Part shown: one piece after another, positions 18,261 to 28,201 of the stretch | Layout of the letters: each line of letters opens with the position of its first letter | Numbering within the stretch: position 1 is the stretch's first letter | Notes under the pieces: generated by a model | Told to the model about the DNA's origin: nothing | Databases searched by the model: none | What the model saw: only the letters and a program-made list of their open reading frames with translations | Assembly: GCF_001425825.1 (NCBI RefSeq) | Contig: NZ_LMDM01000048.1 | Span: 162,151 to 226,150 of the forward strand | Direction of reading: 5' to 3' | Origin: Rhizobacter sp. Root1238 | GTDB lineage: Bacteria > Pseudomonadota > Gammaproteobacteria > Burkholderiales > Burkholderiaceae_C | Length of the DNA: 64,000 nucleotides | Program-made: the position numbers and the translations under genes

Positions 18261-19757
18261 ATGCTGCAGCGCATCGATGCCATCACCGGGCCGCGGCCGC
18301 TGCACGGACTGGCACGCACGCGGGAGATCGAGGCCGCGGCGCTGCAATCGGTGCCGCCGTTCACGCTGATGCAGCGAGCGGGCGATGCCGCGGCGCGCCT
18401 CGCCCGCGCCATGGCGCCGCACACGCGGCGCGCCTGGGTGGCAGCAGGCCCTGGCAACAACGGCGGTGACGGACTGGTCGCCGCCATCGCGCTGCGCCGG
18501 GCCGGCATCGAGACCTTCGTGACGCTGTCGGGCGATGCCGCGCAGCTGCGTGGCGATGCGCAGCAGGCCCATGCGCTGGCGCTCGGCGAAGACCTGCACT
18601 GGGTCGACCAGCCGCCCGACGGCTTCGGCCGCGCCGGCGACCTCGCGCTCGACGCGCTGCTGGGCATCGGCGCGAGCCGCGCCCCCGCAGGCCGGCTCGC
18701 GGTGCTGATCGACGCGTTGAACGCCCTCGCCTGCCCGGTGCTCGCGATCGACATGCCGTCGGGCCTCGGTGCGGACACCGGCCAGCCGCATGGCGAGGCC
18801 TGTGTGACCGCAACGCACACGCTGTCGCTGCTGACGCTGAAGCCCGGCCTGTTCACCGGCCACGGGCGCGACTGCTGCGGCGAGGTCTGGCTCGATGGCC
18901 TGGCCGTCGACGCCGGGCCGGCCGATGCCTGGCTCGGTGCGTCACCGTCGGCCACCGGCTGGCAGCGCGCACACGCGCAGCACAAGGGCAGCTTCGGCGA
19001 CCTGGTCGTGATCGGCGGCGCTCCGGGCATGGCGGGCGCGGCCTTGCTGGCCGCCCGCGCCGGGCATGCCGCCGGCGCCGGTCGCACCTACCTGAGTTTT
19101 CTCGACGACGCCGGCCCCGCGCTCGACGGCGAGCACCCCGAGCTGATGATCCGGCGCGCGCTGTGGAAGGACGACCTGCTGCGCGAGGCCACCGTGGTCT
19201 GCGGTTGCGGGGGTGGCGACGCGGTCCGCGGCGTGCTGCCGCGGGTGATCGGCCAGGCCGGCCGCCTCGTGCTGGACGCCGATGCGCTGAACGCGATCGC
19301 CACCGACACCACGCTGCGGCAGTTGCTGGTCGCACGCGGCGACAACGGCCGGCCGGCGGTGCTGACGCCGCACCCGCTGGAAGCCGCACGGCTGCTCGGC
19401 AGCGACACCGCCGGCGTGCAAGCCGATCGCCTGCGCGCCGCGCAGACGCTGGCCGACGGGCTGAAAGCGATCGTGCTGCTGAAGGGATCCGGCAGCGTGA
19501 TCGCGGCACCGGGCTGCACGCCGCAGATCAACCCGACCGGCAATGCCGCGTTGGCCACCGCCGGCACCGGCGATGTGCTCGCGGGCTGGATCGGCGGGCG
19601 CTGGTCGGCCGCGGACGCCTCGTCGATCGCCGACGTGCTGCAGACCGCCAGCGCCGCCGCCTGGCAACATGGCCGGGCAGCCGACCTGTCACCAACGACG
19701 CCGCTGCGGGCGTCGGACCTGATCGCCGCGCTGCACGCCCAGCTGCGACGCGGCTGA
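18261..19757 (+). CDS. nnr: Bifunctional NAD(P)H-hydrate epimerase/ADP-dependent dehydratase
   Basis: Metabolite-repair enzyme that rescues hydrated NADH/NADPH. The N-terminal epimerase domain (about 1-210) has VAAGPGNNGGDG. The C-terminal ribokinase-like dehydratase (about 230-495) has LTPHPLEAARLLG and PTGNAALATAGTGDVLAG, the nucleotide-binding signature. The length of 498 residues is normal for the fused form. I chose the ATG at 18261; a GTG at 18252, directly after the dadA stop, would add three residues. The gene converges on rnr with 8 nt between their stops. Confidence 0.93.
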   Translation: MLQRIDAITGPRPLHGLARTREIEAAALQSVPPFTLMQRAGDAAARLARAMAPHTRRAWVAAGPGNNGGDGLVAAIALRRAGIETFVTLSGDAAQLRGDAQQAHALALGEDLHWVDQPPDGFGRAGDLALDALLGIGASRAPAGRLAVLIDALNALACPVLAIDMPSGLGADTGQPHGEACVTATHTLSLLTLKPGLFTGHGRDCCGEVWLDGLAVDAGPADAWLGASPSATGWQRAHAQHKGSFGDLVVIGGAPGMAGAALLAARAGHAAGAGRTYLSFLDDAGPALDGEHPELMIRRALWKDDLLREATVVCGCGGGDAVRGVLPRVIGQAGRLVLDADALNAIATDTTLRQLLVARGDNGRPAVLTPHPLEAARLLGSDTAGVQADRLRAAQTLADGLKAIVLLKGSGSVIAAPGCTPQINPTGNAALATAGTGDVLAGWIGGRWSAADASSIADVLQTASAAAWQHGRAADLSPTTPLRASDLIAALHAQLRRG

Positions 19758-19765
19758 CGCGCCTT

Positions 19766-21961
19766 TCAGCGCCGGCGCGCCGTCTTCGCAGCCGTCTTGC
19801 CGCCGCCCTTGCGCGCCGCGGTCTTGGCCGCCCGCACCGGATGCGCCGCCCTGCCCTTCGCCGCCTTCGTGCCGGCCTTGGCCGCGCGGTCCGCGCCCTT
19901 CACCGACGCCAACTCGGCAGCCGCGCCGCTGGTCTTGTCGACCACCTTGCGTGGCCGTGCCGGAATGCCGTCGTCGGCCCCCTCGTGCACCATGCGGAAA
20001 TCGATCTTGCGGCCATCGAGGTCGACACGGCTGACCTGCACCCGCACGCGCGCACCGACGGTGTAGCGAACCCCAGAGCGCTCGCCGCGCAATTCCTGGC
20101 GCGCCTCGTCGAACTTGAAATACTCGCCGCCCAGTTCGGTGATGTGGATCAGGCCTTCGACATACAGCCCATCGAGCGTGACGAACAAGCCGAAGCTGGT
20201 AACCGCCGTGACGGTGCCGCCGTATTCCTCGCCGAGGTGCTCGCGCATGAAGCGGCACTTGAGCCAGGCCTCGACATCGCGCGAGGCCTCGTCGGCGCGG
20301 CGTTCGTTGGCGCTGCAATGCGCGCCCACGACCTCCCAGGTTTCGTCCTCGGTGTGTGCGCTGCGCCTGGCCTTCGATGCCGGCTCGATCGCACCGGTCA
20401 CGATGTTGTAGCGCTTGCCGTGCAGCAGCGCCTTGATCACGCGGTGCACCAGCAGGTCGGGGTAGCGGCGGATCGGGCTCGTGAAGTGCGTGTAGGCCTC
20501 GTATGCCAGGCCGAAGTGGCCGCTGTTGATCGGCGTGTAGATCGCCTGCTGCATCGAGCGCAGCAGCATCGTGTGGATCTGCATCGCATCCGGCCGGTCC
20601 TTGGTGGCCGCGGCGATCGCCTGGAACTCGCCCGGCTTCGGGTCGTCGCTGACGCTCAGCCCCAGGCCCAGCGCCTTCAGGTAGTTCTGCAGCAGCGTCT
20701 TCTTCTCGGGCGTCGGACCTTCGTGCACCCGGTACAGCGACGGGTGCTTGTGCTGCGCGATGAAATCGGCCGAGCAGACGTTGGCGGCTAGCATCGCCTC
20801 CTCGATCAGCTTGTGCGCCTCGGTGCGCGTGCGCGGCACGATCTTCTCGATGCGGCCGTTGTCGTCGCAGATGATCTGCGTCTCGGTGGTCTCGAAATCG
20901 ACCGCGCCGCGCTTCGCGCGCTCCTTCAGCAGCGCACGGTAGACCTCGTGCAGGTGCAGCAGGTGCGGCACCAGTTCGCTGCGGCGCGCCGCCTCGGGGC
21001 CGCGCGTGTTGCCGAGGATCGCGGCCACCTCGTTGTAGGTGAAGCGCGCGTGCGAGCAGATCACCGCCGGGAAGAACTGGTAGGCGTGGATCTCGCCGCC
21101 GGCGGTGATCAGCATGTCGCACACCATCGCGAGGCGGTCCTCGTTCGGGTTCAGCGAGCACAGGCCGTTCGACAGCTTCTCCGGCAGCATCGGGATCACG
21201 CGCCGCGGGAAGTAGACCGACGTGGCGCGTTCGTACGCATCCTCGTCGATCGGCTCGTTCGGCTTCACGTAGTGGCTCACGTCGGCGATCGCGACGACCA
21301 GTCGCCAGCCGTCGAACGCGGTCTTGCCGCGGCCGAGCTTGACCGGCTCGCAGTACACCGCGTCGTCGAAGTCGCGTGCGTCCTCGCCGTCGATCGTCAC
21401 CAGCGCGACGTCGGTGAGGTCGATGCGGTCCTTGCGGTCGACCGCGCGGATCTTGTCCGGCAGGCCAGCGGCCTGCGCCAGCGTCTCGGGCGAGAAGCGG
21501 TGCGGCACCTCGTACTTGCGCACCGCGATCTCGATCTCCATGCCGGGGTCGTCGATCTCGCCGAGCACCTCGGTGACGCGGCCCATCGGCTGCGAGTACA
21601 GCGACGGCGGCTCGGTCAGCTCGATCGCGACCACCTGGCCCGCGCTCGCGTTCGCGATCGCGTTCTTCGGCACCATGATGTCCTGGCCGTAGCGCTTGTC
21701 TTCGGGGGCGACCAGCCAGATGCCGCTCTCGTGCAGCAGGCGGCCGATGATCGGCGCCTTCTTGCGCTCGATGATCTCGAGCACGCGGCCTTCGGGCCGG
21801 CCCTTGCGGTCGTAGCGGATCACGCGCGCCTTCACGCGGTCGCGGTGCAGCACCGCGCGCATTTCCTGCGGCGAGAGGTAGAGATCGGGCTGTCGGTCGT
21901 CGCGGACCAGGAATCCGTGGCCGTCGCGGTGCCCTTGCACCGTGCCCTCGACTTCGCTCAT
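19766..21961 (-). CDS. rnr: Ribonuclease R
   Basis: Processive 3'-5' exoribonuclease of the RNB family that degrades structured RNA. The start is set by MSEVEGTVQGHRDGHGFLV at 21961; the open frame continues upstream only because it crosses a tRNA gene. The domains are two cold-shock OB folds (1-170), the RNB domain with DGEDARDFDDAV near residues 191-202 (Mg-binding Asp cluster), an S1 domain near 580-660, and a lysine/alanine-rich basic tail of about 65 residues. The N-terminal helix-turn-helix domain of longer RNase R proteins is absent, so the 731 residues are shorter than E. coli RNase R (813). Confidence 0.94.
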   Translation of the reverse strand: MSEVEGTVQGHRDGHGFLVRDDRQPDLYLSPQEMRAVLHRDRVKARVIRYDRKGRPEGRVLEIIERKKAPIIGRLLHESGIWLVAPEDKRYGQDIMVPKNAIANASAGQVVAIELTEPPSLYSQPMGRVTEVLGEIDDPGMEIEIAVRKYEVPHRFSPETLAQAAGLPDKIRAVDRKDRIDLTDVALVTIDGEDARDFDDAVYCEPVKLGRGKTAFDGWRLVVAIADVSHYVKPNEPIDEDAYERATSVYFPRRVIPMLPEKLSNGLCSLNPNEDRLAMVCDMLITAGGEIHAYQFFPAVICSHARFTYNEVAAILGNTRGPEAARRSELVPHLLHLHEVYRALLKERAKRGAVDFETTETQIICDDNGRIEKIVPRTRTEAHKLIEEAMLAANVCSADFIAQHKHPSLYRVHEGPTPEKKTLLQNYLKALGLGLSVSDDPKPGEFQAIAAATKDRPDAMQIHTMLLRSMQQAIYTPINSGHFGLAYEAYTHFTSPIRRYPDLLVHRVIKALLHGKRYNIVTGAIEPASKARRSAHTEDETWEVVGAHCSANERRADEASRDVEAWLKCRFMREHLGEEYGGTVTAVTSFGLFVTLDGLYVEGLIHITELGGEYFKFDEARQELRGERSGVRYTVGARVRVQVSRVDLDGRKIDFRMVHEGADDGIPARPRKVVDKTSGAAAELASVKGADRAAKAGTKAAKGRAAHPVRAAKTAARKGGGKTAAKTARRR

Positions 21962-21987
21962 CAGTTCGTTGCCGACTTGCGTTGCGT

Positions 21988-22017
21988 TTGAGAAGTTGTT
22001 GTTTTTGATGATATAGT
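21988..22017 (+). promoter_or_regulatory. Promoter of the first tRNA-Leu gene
   Basis: A -35-like TTGAGA (21988-21993) and a -10-like TATAGT (22012-22017) are separated by 18 bp. The -10 ends 17 nt before the mature tRNA start. The second tRNA copy has the same TATAGT at the same distance, which supports the assignment. The rnr start codon lies on the opposite strand 27 nt to the left. Confidence 0.6.
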
Positions 22018-22034
22018 CCAAGACTTCCTGAAAT

Positions 22035-22119
<85 letters not shown>

Positions 22120-22149
22120 AGAATAATCAATAAATAGAAGATTTGAAGC

Positions 22150-22183
22150 AAGGCCAGCACGAAGGTGTTGGCCTTTTGCTTTT
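22150..22183 (+). terminator. Intrinsic terminator after tRNA-Leu copy 1
   Basis: An inverted repeat of about 11 bp (AAGGCCAGCAC and its near complement GTGTTGGCCTT) around a small loop, followed by TTTTGCTTTTG. It lies 30 nt after the tRNA and is matched by a similar hairpin after copy 2. Confidence 0.75.
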
Positions 22184-22231
22184 GTAGAGAGAGATGAAGT
22201 TTGCGAATCGAATGAGCCCCAAAGCTCATGC

Positions 22232-22237
22232 TATAGT
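22232..22237 (+). promoter_or_regulatory. -10 box of the second tRNA-Leu gene
   Basis: TATAGT lies 17 nt before the tRNA start, exactly as in copy 1. No good -35 hexamer is visible at the expected spacing. The conserved stretch between the -10 and the tRNA (TTCCTGA) shows that the promoter was duplicated with the gene. Confidence 0.5.
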
Positions 22238-22254
22238 CGCAGGCTTCCTGAGAT

Positions 22255-22339
<85 letters not shown>

Positions 22340-22362
22340 TCAACGGAAGAATGGATTCAAGC

Positions 22363-22395
22363 AAAGCCAGCACGACCTGCTGGCTTTTTGCTTTT
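22363..22395 (+). terminator. Intrinsic terminator after tRNA-Leu copy 2
   Basis: A 10-bp stem AAAGCCAGCA/TGCTGGCTTT around a 5-nt loop, followed by TTTTTGCTTTT. It is clearly related to the terminator of copy 1 but has diverged in the stem with compensating changes. Confidence 0.8.
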
Positions 22396-22426
22396 CTGGC
22401 GATGAAGAAACCCGTACCGCAAGCGC

Positions 22427-22519
22427 CGATCAAGCGGCCGCCGCGGAACCGGCTTTGCCGGGCCGCTGGCGGCGCCCCCTCGAGGGGGAGGCGCGCAGCG
22501 CCTCGGGGGTGGGCCATCA
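22427..22519 (-). repeat. Dispersed hairpin-rich repeat, copy A
   Basis: About 93 bp, matching 48418-48512 with six base changes and two single-base indels by hand alignment. Read on the minus strand it begins TGATGG, then CCCACCCCCGA, followed by three palindromes: GGCGC/GCGCC, CCCCCTCGAGGGGG and a CCGGC/GCCGG pair. Its first three bases are the stop codon of the phosphoribosyltransferase gene. It lies between that gene and the convergent tRNA terminator and may act as a 3'-end stabiliser or terminator. Confidence 0.85.
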
Positions 22520-23038
22520 AATCGCGAATTTCTTTGCGAGGCCGTCCGGGCGGAGTTCGTCGTACTCCTCGAACGGCTGGTGGATCCACGGGCTCGTCGG
22601 CAGCAGCTCGACGTAGTAATCCGGCGTGTAGCTCGACACGCCCTTGGTCCAGATCACCGCCGAGCGCAGCTCGGCGATCGCCGGCATGCCGCGCAGCCGG
22701 TCGACCACCGCGCGCAGCGTGACGCCCGAATCCGCCAGGTCGTCGACCAGCAGCACGCGCCCCGCCAGCTCGCCCTTCGGCAGCGTGATGTACTTCGCCA
22801 TGTCGAGCCGGCCCTGGATGGTGCCGGCCTCGGCCCGGTACGAGCTCGTCGACATGATGCCCAGCGGCTTGTCGAACACGCGCGACAGCACGTCGCCCGG
22901 CCGCATGCCGCCGCGCGCCAGGCACAGGATCTGGTCGAACTCCCAGCCCGAGGCATGCACCTTGAGCGCGAGGCGCTCGATCAGCATGTGGTACTCGTCC
23001 CAGGACACGTAAAGGTGTTTGCCGTCGTCGGTCAGCAT
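22517..23038 (-). CDS. Hypoxanthine/xanthine-type phosphoribosyltransferase
   Basis: Type I phosphoribosyltransferase, 173 residues, predicted to salvage a purine base with PRPP. The start at 23038 (MLTDDGKHLYVSWDEYHML) suits the family. The PRPP-binding signature RVLLVDDLADSGVT lies at about 94-107 and LARGGMRPGDVLSR near 40-53. The WDEY N-terminal motif and the C-terminal TPDYYVELLPTSPWI are typical of the Gpt-like subgroup. It follows purA by 17 nt, so transcription with purine synthesis is likely. The stop codon is formed by the edge of a dispersed repeat. Base specificity is not certain. Confidence 0.87.
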   Translation of the reverse strand: MLTDDGKHLYVSWDEYHMLIERLALKVHASGWEFDQILCLARGGMRPGDVLSRVFDKPLGIMSTSSYRAEAGTIQGRLDMAKYITLPKGELAGRVLLVDDLADSGVTLRAVVDRLRGMPAIAELRSAVIWTKGVSSYTPDYYVELLPTSPWIHQPFEEYDELRPDGLAKKFAI

Positions 23039-23055
23039 GTTCAAGGCTCCAGGCG

Positions 23056-24432
<1,377 letters not shown>

Positions 24433-25599
24433 TCAGAGCGCTCGCACCTGCCACTGGCCGGCCTGCGCGACCAGTTCGCGGTCGCAGTCGAATTCCTGGC
24501 CTTCGTGTTCGTGGCCCGGCAGGATGCAGACGACCGACTCGCCCTGCTCCCTCAGCTGCCGGATCGCCGCGCGCAGCGACGCGTCTTCGCCCCACGGCGC
24601 GCGGATTGCCGGGCGCATCGCACGCGGCGGCGCGATCAGCACCAGCTCCTTCAGGTCGATCAGGCTGAAGCCGACCGCCGGACGCGTGCGGCCGAACACC
24701 GCGCCGACCTCGTCGTAGCGGCCACCGCGGGCCACCGCATCGCTGGAGCCGGCGGCGTACACCGCGAAGCGTGCGCCGCTGTAGTAGTCGTAGCCGCCCA
24801 GGTCGGCCAGGTCGAAGCCGATGCGCACGCCCGGGTGTGCCTGCCGCAGGTGCTGCGTGAGCCACTGCAGGTCGTCGAGCGCCGCGGTGAGCATCGGCAA
24901 CGCCGGCAACTGCGCGCGCGCCGCGGCCAGCACCTCGTCGCCGCCATACAGGCGCAGCAAGGCCAGCAGGCCGTTGCGCGACGGCTCGGGCAGCGTCGAC
25001 GTGAGCTCGGCCACGCCGGGCTGGTCCTTCGCGGCGAGTGCCGCGTAGAGCGCGGCGACCGCCGCTTCCGGCAACCCGCTGCCGGCCAGCAGCGCCCGCA
25101 CGATGCGTGCATCGCCCATGTCGAGCGTCAGCTGGCTTGCACCGGCCCGCTGCAGCAGGTCGAGCGCGAGTTCCTGCACTTCGAGGTCGGCCTCGAGGCC
25201 GCGGTGCCCGTAGATCTCGGCACCGAATTGCAGCGGTTCGCGCGTCACGTGCAGCCCGGCCGGGCGGGTGTGCAGCACCGGGCCGCAATAGCACAGCCGG
25301 GCCACGCCCTGGCGATTCAGCAGGTGCGCATCGATGCGAGCCACCTGCGGCGTGGTGTCGGCGCGCACGCCGATCGTGCGGCCGCTGAGCTGGTCGATCA
25401 GCTTGAAGGTCTTCAGGTCGAGCTCGCGACCGGTGCCCGACAGCAGCGACTCGATGTGCTCCAGCAGCGGCGGCATCACCAGCTCGAAACCATAGCTGCG
25501 AGCCCCGTCGAGCAGGTCTCGACGCAGATCCTCGATGCGCCGCGCCTGCGCAGGCAGGACGTCGGCAATGTGCTCGGGCAGGAGCCAAGCAGACGACAT
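24433..25599 (-). CDS. hisZ: ATP phosphoribosyltransferase regulatory subunit HisZ
   Basis: HisRS-like paralogue that binds the short HisG and gives histidine feedback control of the first step of histidine synthesis. The ATG at 25599 gives 388 residues. It has the class II synthetase core without the anticodon domain: [19 protein letters not shown] at the start, then [15 protein letters not shown] (motif 2 region) and [20 protein letters not shown] (motif 3 region). The HisG partner is not in the window. Position beside purA and hflKC is typical of betaproteobacteria. Confidence 0.92.
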   Translation of the reverse strand: MSSAWLLPEHIADVLPAQARRIEDLRRDLLDGARSYGFELVMPPLLEHIESLLSGTGRELDLKTFKLIDQLSGRTIGVRADTTPQVARIDAHLLNRQGVARLCYCGPVLHTRPAGLHVTREPLQFGAEIYGHRGLEADLEVQELALDLLQRAGASQLTLDMGDARIVRALLAGSGLPEAAVAALYAALAAKDQPGVAELTSTLPEPSRNGLLALLRLYGGDEVLAAARAQLPALPMLTAALDDLQWLTQHLRQAHPGVRIGFDLADLGGYDYYSGARFAVYAAGSSDAVARGGRYDEVGAVFGRTRPAVGFSLIDLKELVLIAPPRAMRPAIRAPWGEDASLRAAIRQLREQGESVVCILPGHEHEGQEFDCDRELVAQAGQWQVRAL

Positions 25600-25671
25600 G
25601 TGAATCACCGGGGGTATTAAAACCAGGATTGTACCGGCGGCAGAAGCTGCCACCGACGCCCGGTGACCGCC

Positions 25672-25860
25672 TCAGGTCCAGAAGATCAGCAGCGTCAGCA
25701 GGCCGGCCAGCATGCTGCTCAACCCGAGGAAGCGGATCTGCCCGTCAGACAGCTGCGTCGCCCGTTCGAACACGCGGCGCCACGCGCCGGGGCTCAGGAA
25801 CGGCAGCACGCCTTCGAGCACGAGCATCAGCGCCAGCGCCGCCAGCAGGGTGTCCCACAT
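25672..25860 (-). CDS. DUF2065 family small membrane protein
   Basis: A 62-residue protein of the YjeT/DUF2065 type, function unknown. Two hydrophobic segments are visible: about 5-24 (LLAALALMLVLEGVLPFL) and 43-60 (FLGLSSMLAGLLTLLIFW), with a short positively charged link (WRRVFERATQLSDGQIR). The family habitually lies next to hflC, as here (12 nt), so a link to the HflKC-FtsH membrane quality-control complex is possible but unproven. Confidence 0.82.
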   Translation of the reverse strand: MWDTLLAALALMLVLEGVLPFLSPGAWRRVFERATQLSDGQIRFLGLSSMLAGLLTLLIFWT

Positions 25861-25872
25861 GACGCGCGGGGA

Positions 25873-26799
25873 TCACTCGGCAGCGGCAGACGCGGCGTGC
25901 TTCTTGGTGCGGGCCGGCGCCGAGGCCGATTCGCGACCCGGGCCGCGCATCGCCTTGAAGAATTCGCCCGACGGGTCGATCACCATCACGTCGGACTTGC
26001 TGCGGAAGGTCGCGCGGTAGGCCTCGAGGCTGCGGTAGAACTGGGCGAACTGCGGATCGCGGCCGAACGATTCGGCGTAGATCGCCGACGCCTTCGCATC
26101 GCCATCGCCCTGCACCTTCTGGGCATTGCGGTAGGCCTCGGCGACGATCACCTCGCGCTGGCGGTCGGCGTCGGCGCGGATCTGCTCGCCTTCGGCCGCA
26201 CCGGTCGAGCGCAGCTCGTTGGCCACGCGCTTGCGCTCCGATTCCATGCGGCTGTAGACCGAGCTGGTCACGTTGGCCGAGAAATCGACACGCTTGATGC
26301 GCACGTCGATGATCTCGATGCCGAAGGCCTTCGCTTCATCGGTCAAGCGCACCCGCACACCCTGCATCACGCGGTCGCGGTCAGTCGCGAGCATCGCCTG
26401 CACCGTGCGCTTGGTCACCTCTTCGTTGAAGGCGGCCTGCACGATCGGGCTCAGCCGGTTCTCGACATTGCGCATGTCGGTGCCGTTGTTGCGGATGAAC
26501 TGCTTCGGATCGATCACGCGCCACTTGACCAGCCAGTCGATGACGAGGCTCTTCTTCTCGGCCGTGAAGATCGGGCGCGTCTCGGGGCTGTCGAGGGTCT
26601 GCACGCGGCGGTCGAGGAAGACGACGTTCTGCAACGGCGGCGGCAGCTTCGCCTTCAGGCCCGGTTCGGAGATGACCTCCTTGATCTCGCCCAGCGCATA
26701 GATGACCGCGAACTGGCGCTGGTCGACGATGAACAGGACGGAAGACAGCAGCATCAGTGCCACCAGGGCACCGGCGACAAGCATGGCGATTCGATTCAT
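25873..26799 (-). CDS. hflC: Protease modulator HflC
   Basis: SPFH/band 7 membrane protein that, with HflK, forms the large cage around FtsH protease at the inner membrane. The 308 residues start with one membrane helix (about 4-24), followed by the band 7 domain (FAVIYALGEIKEV, then KWRVIDPKQFIRN). A long helical region contains GDGDAKASAIYAESFGRDPQF, the typical SPFH C-terminal signature. It lies 33 nt after hflK. Confidence 0.95.
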   Translation of the reverse strand: MNRIAMLVAGALVALMLLSSVLFIVDQRQFAVIYALGEIKEVISEPGLKAKLPPPLQNVVFLDRRVQTLDSPETRPIFTAEKKSLVIDWLVKWRVIDPKQFIRNNGTDMRNVENRLSPIVQAAFNEEVTKRTVQAMLATDRDRVMQGVRVRLTDEAKAFGIEIIDVRIKRVDFSANVTSSVYSRMESERKRVANELRSTGAAEGEQIRADADRQREVIVAEAYRNAQKVQGDGDAKASAIYAESFGRDPQFAQFYRSLEAYRATFRSKSDVMVIDPSGEFFKAMRGPGRESASAPARTKKHAASAAAE

Positions 26800-26832
26800 G
26801 GTGAGCTTTCTGCGGTTCTCTTCGCCGTCGGA

Positions 26833-28179
26833 TCAGCGGCCGTCGCGATCGCGGGTGCGTTGGCCTTCTCGCGAGCGGATGTCGACGCTGCCGGTTGAGC
26901 TGCCGGGCGCTTCTGCCGGCGCGGCCGGCGCCACCGTGGCTGGCACGGCACCGCCCACCTGCTGCATCAGCTTGTCGAGCGGCAGGTACAGCAGGTTGGA
27001 GTTCTCGCGGGTGTCGACCATCACCTTGCTGACACTCGAATAGACCTGCCGCATCGTGTCGATGTACATGCGGTCGCGGGTGACGCCAGGCGCCTTCTGG
27101 TACTCGGCGAAGACCTGGTTGAAGCGCTGCGCGTCGCCGTCGGCGGTGGCGACGACGCGGGCCTTGTAGGCTTCGGCCTCTTCGCGCAGCCGCGCGGCCG
27201 TGCCTTGCGCCTTCGGGATCACGTCGTTCGCATAGGCCTGCGCCTCGTTCTTCGCGCGCTCGCGGTCGGCACCGGCGCGGAACGCGTCGTCGAACGCGGT
27301 CTGCACCTGCTCGGGCGCCTGCACGCTCTGCACGTTGACGTTGACGACCAGGATGCCGGTGCGCAGCCGGTCGAGCTGGGTCTGGATCGACTTGACGAGC
27401 TCGATCGCGATCGCGTCGCGCTGCTCGTACAGCACCGAGTCCATGTTCGACTTGCCGACGATCTCGCGCACCGCCGATTCGGCCGCCTGCTCGACGACGA
27501 TGTCGTCGGGGTTGCGGTTCTCGAACAGGTACGAGCGCGCGTCCTTCAGCCGGTACTGCACGCTGAAGCGGATGTCGATGATGTTCTCGTCCTGCGTCAG
27601 CATCGACGAATCGCGTAGCCCGGTGGCCTGCACCACGTTGCTGCGGCCGATCTCCTTGGTGCGCAGCTGCGTGACCGGCACCGTCTCGTGCGCCTGGAAC
27701 GGGTACGGGAAGCGCCAGGTGAAGCCGGCGTCGACGGTGTGGCTGTACTTGCCGAACGACGTGACGACCGCCTGCTGGCCTTCCTGCACGATGAAGAAGC
27801 CGCTGAAGGCCCAGATCAGCACGACCACGCCGGCGATCAGGCCGACGCCGATGCCGGCGCTGCGCATGTCGGGGCCGCCCCCGTTGCCGCCGTTGCCACC
27901 GCCGCCCGAACCGTTCGACCGCGAACCGCCCTTGCCGCCGAACAGGCCGCTCAGCTTGCGGTTGAAGTCGCGCCACAGTTCGTCGAGGTCGGGCGGGCCG
28001 TCGCCACGGCCGCCGCCGCTGTTCAGCACCGGCGCCTGGATGCCGGAGCGCACGCCCGGCAGGTGCGCAAAGGCGGCGCGGCCCAGGCCGGACAGCAGGG
28101 CCTTGACTGCCTGGACCACGTCACGAACCTGCGAGGCGGGGCCGGCAGCAGGCAGATGGGGGATGGGGCTCATGGTCAT
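26833..28179 (-). CDS. hflK: FtsH protease activity modulator HflK
   Basis: Partner of HflC in the membrane complex controlling FtsH. Two adjacent ATG codons (28179 and 28173) can serve as start; the longer form has 448 residues. Residues about 45-105 are Gly/Asn-rich with DELWRDFNRKLSGLFGGK, the usual HflK N-terminus. A membrane helix is near 110-130, then the band 7 domain (FIVQEGQQAVVTSFGKY) and the helical part with ADGDAQRFNQVFAEYQKAPG. The tail is Pro/Ala-rich and ends in charged residues. hflX ends 22 nt upstream. Confidence 0.94.
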   Translation of the reverse strand: MTMSPIPHLPAAGPASQVRDVVQAVKALLSGLGRAAFAHLPGVRSGIQAPVLNSGGGRGDGPPDLDELWRDFNRKLSGLFGGKGGSRSNGSGGGGNGGNGGGPDMRSAGIGVGLIAGVVVLIWAFSGFFIVQEGQQAVVTSFGKYSHTVDAGFTWRFPYPFQAHETVPVTQLRTKEIGRSNVVQATGLRDSSMLTQDENIIDIRFSVQYRLKDARSYLFENRNPDDIVVEQAAESAVREIVGKSNMDSVLYEQRDAIAIELVKSIQTQLDRLRTGILVVNVNVQSVQAPEQVQTAFDDAFRAGADRERAKNEAQAYANDVIPKAQGTAARLREEAEAYKARVVATADGDAQRFNQVFAEYQKAPGVTRDRMYIDTMRQVYSSVSKVMVDTRENSNLLYLPLDKLMQQVGGAVPATVAPAAPAEAPGSSTGSVDIRSREGQRTRDRDGR

Positions 28180-28201
28180 GTGGTGTGCAGAAGAATCTGG
28201 C

